Origin: Cupriavidus oxalaticus
GTDB taxonomy: Bacteria; Pseudomonadota; Gammaproteobacteria; Burkholderiales; Burkholderiaceae
DNA: 64,000 nt
Assembly (NCBI RefSeq): GCF_004768545.1
Contig: NZ_CP038635.1
Location: 1,240,001-1,304,000, forward strand
Direction of reading: 5' to 3'
Below the pieces are notes generated by a model. The model was not told the DNA's origin. It worked only from the letters and a program-made list of their open reading frames with translations, and made no database searches. Both the position numbers and the translations under genes were made by a program. Below are positions 43,239 through 51,037 of the stretch, in pieces. The first letter of the stretch is position 1. Every line of letters starts with the position of its first letter.

Positions 43239-45328
43239 GCCGCCATCCCGCCGTGGCGCAGCAGCGCATCGATCTGCGGCGCGCGGCCGCGGAAGGCGAC
43301 GAAGGATTCCATCGCCGGGCGGCTGCCGCCCACCGACAGGATCTCGCGCTGGTAGCGCGCGCCGGTCTCGCTGTCGAGCACGGTGCCCGACAGCTGTGCC
43401 GCTTCCTCGAACGCCGCATAGACGTCGGCCGACAGCACCTCCGCCCACTTGTAGCTGTAGTAGCCCGCCGCGTAGCCGCCGGCAAAGATATGGCTGAAGG
43501 TGTTCGGCCAGCGCGACAGCGGATGCTGCGGCACCACGTGCACGCGATCATTGATCTGGCGCGAGAGCTCCAGCACCGAGGCGGCGCCGGCCGGGTCGAA
43601 GTCCGTATGCAGGTGCATGTCGAACGACGAGAACACGATCTGGCGCAGCGTCATCATGCCGTTCTGGAAGTTCTTGGCGGCCAGCATGCGGTCGAACAAT
43701 GCGCGCGGCAGCGGCGCGCCGGTGTCGACGTGCTGCGTCATGCCGGTCAGCACTTCGTATTCCCAGCAAAAGTTTTCCATGAACTGCGACGGCAGTTCCA
43801 CCGCATCCCATTCCACGCCGTTGATGCCGGACACGCCCAGCTCGCCCACCTGCGTCAGCATGTGGTGCAGGCCATGGCCGAACTCATGGAACAGCGTGAT
43901 CACTTCGTCGTGCGTGAACAGCGCGGGCTTGTTGCCCACCGGCGCGGAAAAGTTGCAGGTCAGGTACGCAACCGGCGTCTGCACGCCGCCTTGCTCCAGC
44001 ACCTTGCGGCCGCGCGCGTCGTCCATCCAGGCGCCGCCGCGCTTGCCTTCGCGCGCGTACAGGTCGATGTAGAACTGGGCCAGCAGCGTGCCGTCCGCAG
44101 TGGTCACGCGGAAGAAGCGCACGTCCTTGTGCCAGGTCTGCGCCGGCTCGGCCTCGATGCGCACCGAGAACAGCTTCTGCACCACGCCGAACAGGCCTTC
44201 CAGCACCTTGGGTTCCGGGAAGTACTGCTTGACCTCGTGCTCGGAGAACGCATAGCGCTGCTGGCGCAGCTTTTCCGAGGCATAGGCCACGTCCCACGGC
44301 TGCAGGTCGGACAGGCCGAGTTCGGCGGCGGCGAAGGCCTTCAGCTCGGCCCAGTCCTTCTCGGCGTAGGGCCTTGCCTTGATGGCCAGCTCGTCGAGGA
44401 ACTTCAGCACTTCGGCCGGCGACTCGGCCATCTTAGGTACCAGCGAGACTTCACCGTAGCACTGGTAGCCGAGCATCTGCGCTTCTTCGCGGCGCAGCGC
44501 CAGCTGGTCGCGCATGTTGGCGGTGTTGTCCCACTCGCCCTGGCCCAGGCCGTATTGCGCGCCCAGTTCCGAGGCGCGCGTGACATTGGCCTCGTACAAC
44601 GTCTGGCGCAGCGCGCGGTCGTCGGCGTACTGCAGCACCGGGAAGTACGAGGGGAAGTGCAGCGTGAATTTCCAGCCGGCCTTGCCGTCTTTCTCAGCGG
44701 CGTGGCGGGCGGCTTCCCGCGCATCGTCGGGCAGGCCGGCCAGGCGTGCCTCGTCCTCGACGATCAGCGCGTAGGTGTTGGTGGCGTCCAGCACATGGTC
44801 GGAGAAGGCCTTGGACAGCTGCGCCTGCTGCTCCTGGATCTCGGCGAAGCGCGGTTTCCGGTCTTCGGGCAGCTCGGCGCCGCCCAGGCGGAAGCCGCGC
44901 AGCTCGTTCTCGATCAGCTGGTGGCGGGCCGCGCTCATGCCGGCGAACTCGGGGCTGGCGGCCAGCGCCTTGTACTTTTCATACAGCGCCAGGCTCTGGC
45001 CGAGCGACGACCAGAACTCGGTCATGCGCGGCAGGTTGTCGGCGTGTGCCTTGCGCAGTTCCGGCGTGTCGGCGACCGCGCTCAGGTGGCTGACCACGCC
45101 CCAGGCGCGGCCCAGCGGCTCGGTGGCGGCTTCCAGCGCCTGCACGGCGTTGGCCCAGTCGGCCGGCGTGGCCGGATCCTCGGCGCGGGCGACCGCCTGC
45201 TGCGCATTTTCGAGCAGCGCGTCCAGCGCCGGGCTGATGTGCTCGGGCCGGATCTCGGCGAAGCGGGGCAGGTCGGAAAAGTCCAGCAGCGGATTGTTGA
45301 CCGGGGTGGCTTGTGCGGCTTGGTCCAT
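43235..45328 (-). CDS. prlC: Oligopeptidase A, M3 metallopeptidase
   Basis: 697 aa. Zinc site HEFGH at residues 481-485 (LFHEFGHGLHHML) with the downstream glutamate helix (GINGVEWDAVELPSQFMENF). Cytoplasmic enzyme that degrades short peptides, including signal-peptide fragments. ATG 45328 is preferred to a TTG at 45355; its ribosome site (GAGAA) is weak. 120 bp separate it from folD, which lies upstream on the same strand. Confidence 0.95.
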   Translation of the reverse strand: MDQAAQATPVNNPLLDFSDLPRFAEIRPEHISPALDALLENAQQAVARAEDPATPADWANAVQALEAATEPLGRAWGVVSHLSAVADTPELRKAHADNLPRMTEFWSSLGQSLALYEKYKALAASPEFAGMSAARHQLIENELRGFRLGGAELPEDRKPRFAEIQEQQAQLSKAFSDHVLDATNTYALIVEDEARLAGLPDDAREAARHAAEKDGKAGWKFTLHFPSYFPVLQYADDRALRQTLYEANVTRASELGAQYGLGQGEWDNTANMRDQLALRREEAQMLGYQCYGEVSLVPKMAESPAEVLKFLDELAIKARPYAEKDWAELKAFAAAELGLSDLQPWDVAYASEKLRQQRYAFSEHEVKQYFPEPKVLEGLFGVVQKLFSVRIEAEPAQTWHKDVRFFRVTTADGTLLAQFYIDLYAREGKRGGAWMDDARGRKVLEQGGVQTPVAYLTCNFSAPVGNKPALFTHDEVITLFHEFGHGLHHMLTQVGELGVSGINGVEWDAVELPSQFMENFCWEYEVLTGMTQHVDTGAPLPRALFDRMLAAKNFQNGMMTLRQIVFSSFDMHLHTDFDPAGAASVLELSRQINDRVHVVPQHPLSRWPNTFSHIFAGGYAAGYYSYKWAEVLSADVYAAFEEAAQLSGTVLDSETGARYQREILSVGGSRPAMESFVAFRGRAPQIDALLRHGGMAA

Positions 45329-45448
45329 GGCGTGTTCTCGGTTGGCTGGCCTCAAAGGTCGATGCCCCGCAGATGGGGGCGGGGTGCGGGCATTTCCAGC
45401 ACCCCGTGTGGCGTACTGTAGGTCGAATGTACGCCGAACGCGCGCGCT

Positions 45449-46300
45449 TCAGCCCGCGGCGCGTTCCGCGGCTTCCAGCGTGTTGACCAGCAGCATGGTG
45501 ATGGTCATCGGGCCGACGCCGCCAGGCACCGGCGTGACGTAGCCGGCCACCTCGCGCACGCCCGCGAAGTCCACGTCGCCGCACAGCTTGCCGTTGTCGT
45601 CGCGGTTCATGCCCACGTCGATCACGACGGCGCCCGGCTTGACCATGTCGGCGGTGATCAGGTTGCGCTTGCCGACCGCGGCGACGATCACGTCAGCGTC
45701 GCGGGTATGGGCGCCGATATCGCGCGTCTTGCTGTTGCAGATGGTGACGGTGGCACCGGCCTGCAGCAGCAGCATCGCCATAGGCTTGCCGACGATATTG
45801 GAGGCCCCGACTACCACGGCACGCGCGCCGCGCAGCGGGTACTGGATCGAATCCAGCATCTTCATGCAGCCATACGGCGTGCACGGGCGGAACAGCGGGG
45901 CGCCGGTCATCAGCGCCCCGGCGTTGGCGACGTGGAAGCCGTCGACGTCCTTTTCGGGGGCGATCGCTTCCAGCACCTTGTGGCTGTCGATGTGCTTGGG
46001 CAGCGGCAGCTGCACCAGGATGCCGTGGATGCTCGGGTCCTGGTTGAGCGCGTCGATGCGGGCCAGCAATTCCGCCTCGGACAGGTCGGCCGGGTAACGG
46101 TCCAGCGAGGAGTGGAAGCCGTTGTCCTGGCAAGCCTTGACCTTGTTGCGCACGTAGACCTGGCTGGCCGGGTCCTCGCCGACCAGGATCACGGCGAGGC
46201 CGGGGCGGTGACCGCGCTCGGTCAGGCTGGCGGCGCGCTGGGCGGCTTCGGAGCGGATTTGTTTGGCAAGGGCGTTGCCGTCGATCAGTTGGGCAGACAT
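45449..46300 (-). CDS. folD: Methylenetetrahydrofolate dehydrogenase/cyclohydrolase
   Basis: 283 aa. Bifunctional one-carbon enzyme. [14 protein letters not shown] carries the catalytic lysine, and [10 protein letters not shown], the nucleotide site [18 protein letters not shown] and the ending [20 protein letters not shown] are all FolD signatures. ATG 46300 begins the conserved [12 protein letters not shown]; no Shine-Dalgarno sequence is visible before it (TCTTTTCCTCC). Confidence 0.96.
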   Translation of the reverse strand: MSAQLIDGNALAKQIRSEAAQRAASLTERGHRPGLAVILVGEDPASQVYVRNKVKACQDNGFHSSLDRYPADLSEAELLARIDALNQDPSIHGILVQLPLPKHIDSHKVLEAIAPEKDVDGFHVANAGALMTGAPLFRPCTPYGCMKMLDSIQYPLRGARAVVVGASNIVGKPMAMLLLQAGATVTICNSKTRDIGAHTRDADVIVAAVGKRNLITADMVKPGAVVIDVGMNRDDNGKLCGDVDFAGVREVAGYVTPVPGGVGPMTITMLLVNTLEAAERAAG

Positions 46301-46495
46301 GGAGGAAAAGACCGGTTTGGGCGGGTTTGTGCGAATTTGGGCGGATCCGGCAGATGGCTTCGGCCGCGAGTGGCGTGCGCCCGTCATGCGGGCATGCGGA
46401 TCAAAGGCGAATTATAAAGGGTCAGTGCGGGCTGGCGCGCGCAGCTTGACCGGATGCAAGGGTTGTAGGGGTAAGGGACTGGTAGCATCGGCCGC

Positions 46496-47176
46496 ATGCA
46501 CACCGCGCTCCCGTCCCTGCTGTCAGATCCGCTGCTCGTTGTCGTGTCCCTCGCCGGACTGCTGTGGGCGCTGAGCCGCCGGCCGTGGCGCCTGCTGCGG
46601 CGCAATTCGCTGCAGCACGCCTGGCTGGGGGCGATGGTGCTGGTGGCGCTGCTGTGGACGGTGCGCGCCACGCTGGTCGGCGGGCTGGTGATCCAGTTGC
46701 TGGGCGCCACGCTGATGGTGACGCTGTTCGGGCTGCCGCTGGCGCTGCTGTCGCTGTTCGTGGTGGACCTGGTGTCGCTGTTCGGGCTTGAATACCTGGC
46801 CGGCCACAGCTGGGCGCTGTTCGACTGGCCTTCGCTATGGGTGCGCTATACCTGGCTGGCGCTGGTGCCGGCGCTGCTTTCGGCCGGACTGCAGGCGCTG
46901 ATGCGGCGCTGGCTGCCGCGCCATCCGTTCATCTTTATCCTGGGGCACGGCTATTTCACCGCGGGGCTGGCCGCGCTGGGCGCGAGTGCCGCGCAGGCGG
47001 CGTGGCGGCACGTGATGGCGCCGGGGCTGCCGTTCACCGTGGCCGATACGCTGGCGGCTACGCTGATCCTGGCGTTTGGCGAGGCGTTCCTGACCGGGCT
47101 GCTGGTGGCCGTCTTTGTGGTCTACCGGCCACAATGGGTGGTCACGTTCCGGGACGAAGATTACCTGAAGAATTGA
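46496..47176 (+). CDS. CbiM-like membrane protein (ECF transporter permease-like)
   Basis: 226 aa, six or seven hydrophobic segments. The pattern of short loops with GGLVIQLLGATLMVTLFGLPLALLSLFVVDLV and the late LAATLILAFGEAFLTGLLVAVFVVYRPQWV resembles the CbiM/energy-coupling permease group. No ATPase or CbiN/Q partner lies nearby, so a metal-uptake role is only a family inference. The start is ATG 46496; no strong ribosome site. Convergent with the response regulator. Confidence 0.7.
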   Translation: MHTALPSLLSDPLLVVVSLAGLLWALSRRPWRLLRRNSLQHAWLGAMVLVALLWTVRATLVGGLVIQLLGATLMVTLFGLPLALLSLFVVDLVSLFGLEYLAGHSWALFDWPSLWVRYTWLALVPALLSAGLQALMRRWLPRHPFIFILGHGYFTAGLAALGASAAQAAWRHVMAPGLPFTVADTLAATLILAFGEAFLTGLLVAVFVVYRPQWVVTFRDEDYLKN

Positions 47177-47248
47177 GACCGGGGCGCCGGCAGTGGCGCC
47201 CGGAAAGGCTGGCCAGGAGGGCTTGAGGAGGCCAGCCGGCGCCGCAGG

Positions 47249-47881
47249 TCAGCTGTTGCGCGACAGGGCCAGGCGCAGCAGGTCGGCGACCGTGTTGACG
47301 TTGAGCTTTTCCATGATGTTGGCGCGGTGCGCCTCCACCGTCTTGATGGAAATGCCCAGGTCATCGGCGATCTGCTTGTTCAGGCGGCCTGCCACGATGC
47401 GCTCCAGCACCTGCTGCTCGCGCGTGGTCAGCTTGCCCAGCAGGTCCTTGGCGGCGCGCTGCTCGCGCGCGGCCGAGTGGTCGGTGCGGGCCTTCTGCAG
47501 CATGCGCTCGACCAGCGCGCGCAGTTCGGATTCGTCGAACGGCTTCTCGATGAAATCGATGGCGCCGCGCTTCATGGTCGATACCGCCATCGGCACGTCG
47601 CCATGGCCGGTGATAAAGACGATCGGGATATTGATGTTCTCGGCGATCATCCGCTCCTGCAGTTCCGGGCCGCTCATGCCGGGCATGCGCACGTCGAGGA
47701 TCAGGCAGGACACCTGGCTGGCGTCGTAGGCGGCGAGGAACTGCTCGGCGCTGGTAAAGCTGCGAACCTGGTAGCCATTGCCCTCCAGCAGCCAGGTCAG
47801 CGAGTCGCGCATGGCTTCATCGTCGTCGACGATGAACACGGTCTCGCCGCGGTGGGGCGTGGGGTTTGGCGTTGCGGTCAT
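47249..47881 (-). CDS. FixJ-type response regulator
   Basis: 210 aa. Receiver domain with acidic pocket (FIVDDDE, 17-23), phosphoacceptor Asp63 (LILDVRMPG) and the conserved lysine in FIEKPFDE. A LuxR-type helix-turn-helix follows (LTTREQQVLERIVAGRLNKQIADDLGISIKTVEAHRANIMEKLNV). GAGGAGACTAC precedes ATG 47881. It lies 148 bp downstream of the histidine kinase on the same strand, which is its likely partner. Confidence 0.94.
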   Translation of the reverse strand: MTATPNPTPHRGETVFIVDDDEAMRDSLTWLLEGNGYQVRSFTSAEQFLAAYDASQVSCLILDVRMPGMSGPELQERMIAENINIPIVFITGHGDVPMAVSTMKRGAIDFIEKPFDESELRALVERMLQKARTDHSAAREQRAAKDLLGKLTTREQQVLERIVAGRLNKQIADDLGISIKTVEAHRANIMEKLNVNTVADLLRLALSRNS

Positions 47882-48029
47882 GTAGTCTCCTCGGGACAAC
47901 AATTCATTGCTGCGAAGTGTAACCGCCCCGGGGCCTCTGTGGCGAGACGGATCCCCCACATGCGTAGGGAGTCCGCGCCGGCCTGCCGGGGGCGTCCGGA
48001 ACGAATCGGACAGCGGTCGAATGCGGGGA

Positions 48030-50615
48030 TTATTGTTCGGCCATCACCGGATGCAGCGGCAGCATGATCTTGAAGGTGCAGCCAATGCCGTCGACATTGT
48101 TCTCCACCCACAGCCGGCCCTGGTGCGACTCGATGATCGAGCGGCAGATGTTCAGCCCCATGCCCATGCCGTCGGACTTGGTGCTGAAGAAGGGCTCGAA
48201 CAGCCGTTCCTTGGTCGCTTCGTCGACGCCCGGACCCTGGTCGATGACATCGATATGGACGTTGTCGCCGAACTCGCCCGGCTCCACGCGCGCGTGCAGG
48301 CGCACCACGCCGCCGGCGCGCAGCGCCGGCAGGCCGGCCATGGCTTCGACCGCGTTCTTGAGCAGGTTCACCAGCACCTGCTCGATCAGCACCGGGTCGA
48401 CATAGATGGTCATCGGCGGCGCCGGCAGCCGGGTCAGGATGGTGACGCGGCGGCGGGTCGCCTCCAGGTCGGCCAGGCCCACGGCATCGGCGACGATATC
48501 GTGCAGCGCCGCTTCGCGGCGCTGCGGCTGGCTGCGCTTCACGAAGCCGCGGATGCGGCTGATGATGGTGCCCGCGCGCACGGCCTGCGCGGAGGTTTTC
48601 TCCAGCACCGGGATCAGGTCTTCCGGCGTGCTGCGGCCCGAATGCAGCCGCGCCACCGCGCCCATGCAGTAGTTGTTGATGGCGGCCAGCGGCTGGTTCA
48701 GCTCGTGCGCCAGCGACGACGCCATCTCGCCCATGGTGGTCAGGCGGCTGGTGAACTGCAGGCGTTCCTCATGCTGGCGCGCCATTTCCTCGGCGGCCTT
48801 GCGCACGGTGATGTCGGTGGCGATCTGCATCTGCGCCAGGTGGCCGTCCACCCACTGGATATAGCGGCGGCGCACTTCGAACCATTTCTGCATGTCGGGC
48901 ACGAACACCTCGCGCGCGTCCGACGCATAGGGCATCAGCTCGGAAGCGGGCAGGCCGGCGTAGGCGTCGACGTAATCGGTGTTGTCGCTCGAGACCTGTT
49001 CCTTGTCGAGATCGTCGCCGGCGAGCTTGAGGTGGCCCTCGGCCTCCCAGCCGAACAGCTGGCGGTAATAGCGGTTGGCGAACAGCAGCTCGGCCTTGTC
49101 GGTGGCGAGCACCGACACCGCGGCGTCCAGGCTCTCCAGCACTGTGGTGAAGCGGTCATGCGCGGCGGCCAGTTCCTCGCGCGCGCGCTTGGGCTCGGTG
49201 ATGTCGGTCATCGAACTCATCCAGCCGGTATGGCGGCCGCGGCTGTCGACCAGCGGCGACACATACATGCGCGCGTAGAAGCTGCTGCCGTCGCGGCGCA
49301 TCGTGCGCATCTCATAGCCGCCGGCGGGCGACTTGCCCTGCAGCGTCAGGTCGATCTGCTTCTGCATCTCCTGCTGGTCGTTCGGCGGCCAGTAGGGGAA
49401 GGGCGGCAGGCGGCCGACCAGGTCGTTCTCCTGCCATCCGGTCATGCGGCAGAAGGCGGGGTTGACGTAGGTGATGCGGCCGTTCAGATCGAGCGCGCGC
49501 AGGCCGATCAGCATCGAGTTTTCCATCGCGCGCCGGAACGAGGTCTCGGCCAGCAGCGCGCGCTGCGCCTCGGAGCGGCGGCTGGTATGGCGCCACATGC
49601 TCCACAGGCTCCACAGCAGGAAGCAGGACAGGCCCACCACCAGCCACAGCAGCATGTTGTTGGGCAGGTTCGACGGCGGCGGGTAGGCGTCGGCGCGCAG
49701 CGACAGCGAATGGCCGGGCGGATCCAGCAGCACTTCATACGACAGCGCGTTGCCGGGCACTGGACGCAGCGAGGTGCTGGCGCGGGTCTGGTTGTTCTTA
49801 TCGATCAGCGAGAAGCGGTAGCGCTCGGTCAGCTCCGGCGGCAGCAGGTGCGTCAGGATGCCGTTGATCGAGTACAGCGCGCCGAGCGTGCCGAGGAACT
49901 CGTTGTCGCGCACGATCGGCACTTGCATCAGCATGAAGCTGTCGCCGCGGTCGTTGACCAGCGGGCGCGAGTAGACCACGCGCTGGGTTTCGCGCGCGGC
50001 ATCGAAGGTGTCCAGCACTTCGGGCTCGAGCGGCTGGTCCTGGTTTTCGCGCAGGCGCACCGCGAACTCGGACGTCGACGGCAGCGACCAGCGGCCGCGC
50101 TTGGTGGCGTCGAGCCAGTTGATAAAGACGATCTCGGAATTCTCGCGCAGGATTTCCTGGGCGGCGGTACGGTAGGCGCCTTGCTCCAGTTGCGCGGCGG
50201 CGATGTCGCGCGCCAGCGAGGCCAGCTGGTCCTGGTTGCTGAGCAGCGACAGGCGTACGCGCTGTTGCGCCCAGGCGGCGTCGCGGTACAGCGCATCGCG
50301 TTGCTGCTGGCGCTCGGTCTCGTGCAGCGACCACAGGATCACGCCCATTGCCACCGTGAACAGCACGATCGCGACCAGCGGGATGAACATGAACCAGCTG
50401 GTGGCGACGAGATTGCGCCAGCGCAGCCACCACAGGCCGCGCGGGGCCGCCACCGGCGCGCCGTCGTCGGGGTCGAGGGTGTCGATCGGACCGAGCCCCG
50501 TCGCCGGAGGCGGGTTGTGGCCGGTGTCGCCCCCGGCGGCCTTGGCTGTGCCCGAAGCATCGGGAGAAAGCATGGCTGCACGCAGGCGGGAGAGGTAGCG
50601 ATCGAGGAACGGCAT
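48030..50615 (-). CDS. PAS-containing sensor histidine kinase (FixL/DctS-like)
   Basis: 861 aa. Order: cytoplasmic N-terminus, membrane segment about 72-93, a periplasmic sensor of roughly 240 residues, a second membrane segment (NMLLWLVVGLSCFLLWSLW), two PAS domains (SFRRAMENSMLIGLRALDLNGRITYVNPAFCRMTGW and FTTVLESLDAAVSVLATDKAELLFANRYYRQLFGW), the phosphorylated His637 in SSLAHELNQPLAAINNY, and the ATPase domain (NLLKNAVEAM, DQGPGVDEATKERLFEPFFSTK). With the FixJ-type regulator it forms a two-component system; the signal is unknown. Divergent from aceE. Confidence 0.93.
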   Translation of the reverse strand: MPFLDRYLSRLRAAMLSPDASGTAKAAGGDTGHNPPPATGLGPIDTLDPDDGAPVAAPRGLWWLRWRNLVATSWFMFIPLVAIVLFTVAMGVILWSLHETERQQQRDALYRDAAWAQQRVRLSLLSNQDQLASLARDIAAAQLEQGAYRTAAQEILRENSEIVFINWLDATKRGRWSLPSTSEFAVRLRENQDQPLEPEVLDTFDAARETQRVVYSRPLVNDRGDSFMLMQVPIVRDNEFLGTLGALYSINGILTHLLPPELTERYRFSLIDKNNQTRASTSLRPVPGNALSYEVLLDPPGHSLSLRADAYPPPSNLPNNMLLWLVVGLSCFLLWSLWSMWRHTSRRSEAQRALLAETSFRRAMENSMLIGLRALDLNGRITYVNPAFCRMTGWQENDLVGRLPPFPYWPPNDQQEMQKQIDLTLQGKSPAGGYEMRTMRRDGSSFYARMYVSPLVDSRGRHTGWMSSMTDITEPKRAREELAAAHDRFTTVLESLDAAVSVLATDKAELLFANRYYRQLFGWEAEGHLKLAGDDLDKEQVSSDNTDYVDAYAGLPASELMPYASDAREVFVPDMQKWFEVRRRYIQWVDGHLAQMQIATDITVRKAAEEMARQHEERLQFTSRLTTMGEMASSLAHELNQPLAAINNYCMGAVARLHSGRSTPEDLIPVLEKTSAQAVRAGTIISRIRGFVKRSQPQRREAALHDIVADAVGLADLEATRRRVTILTRLPAPPMTIYVDPVLIEQVLVNLLKNAVEAMAGLPALRAGGVVRLHARVEPGEFGDNVHIDVIDQGPGVDEATKERLFEPFFSTKSDGMGMGLNICRSIIESHQGRLWVENNVDGIGCTFKIMLPLHPVMAEQ

Positions 50616-50780
50616 GGGAGGGATTGACGGCTGACCGTTCAGTGTACCGAGATTATTGCGGTGCGTCGCTTGGGGAAAGCGCCAATGAAATCCCGGCCGC
50701 CGCTGTCCGCGCGGGCGCCCTTGCGGCTGGCGCCTTGCGCGTCGTGGCGTGGATCTTGGTGCATTGCGTCATTATTCCAC

Positions 50781-50795
50781 ATCGTAAAAAACGAT
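50781..50795. promoter_or_regulatory. Candidate operator upstream of aceE
   Basis: ATCGT-AAAAA-ACGAT: perfect 5-bp arms around an A-tract, 22 bp upstream of the predicted aceE -35. Within an AT-rich island in the 422-bp gap between the kinase and aceE. It could bind a pyruvate- or acetate-responsive regulator; no regulator is identified. Confidence 0.4.
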
Positions 50796-50816
50796 ATCGC
50801 AATTTGAAAATTTCAC

Positions 50817-50845
50817 TTGTGTTGCCCAATGGGCTTCCATAGAAT
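50817..50845 (+). promoter_or_regulatory. Candidate aceE promoter
   Basis: -35 TTGTGT (50817-50822) and -10 TAGAAT (50840-50845), 17-bp spacing. The start would be near 50852, giving a leader of about 185 nt before ATG 51038. Confidence 0.6.
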
Positions 50846-51037
50846 CGGTTCGACCCAAGAATGCGGGCGGTAGCCATGCGCCTGCCGCGCGGAGGAGCCG
50901 GAACAGGTTCCCCGGCGGCGGCCCCGATGCAAGGCGCGGCAGCGCCGAACCCGCAACGGTGCGAGTCAACCCGTAGAGCCCCCAAAGCCGGCGCCGGAAG
51001 CGCAGGCACGAAGCACGAATTCACCCAGGAGACAGTC

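Noticed and set aside
47907..50627. 906-aa plus-strand open frame opposite the sensor kinase
   Set aside because: Low-complexity His/Arg/Gln-rich translation; the minus-strand kinase has clear PAS, histidine and ATPase motifs.
50861..51037. N-terminal extension of AceE to 50861
   Set aside because: Unconserved, low-complexity residues. ATG 51038 has a good ribosome site and matches the family start and length.
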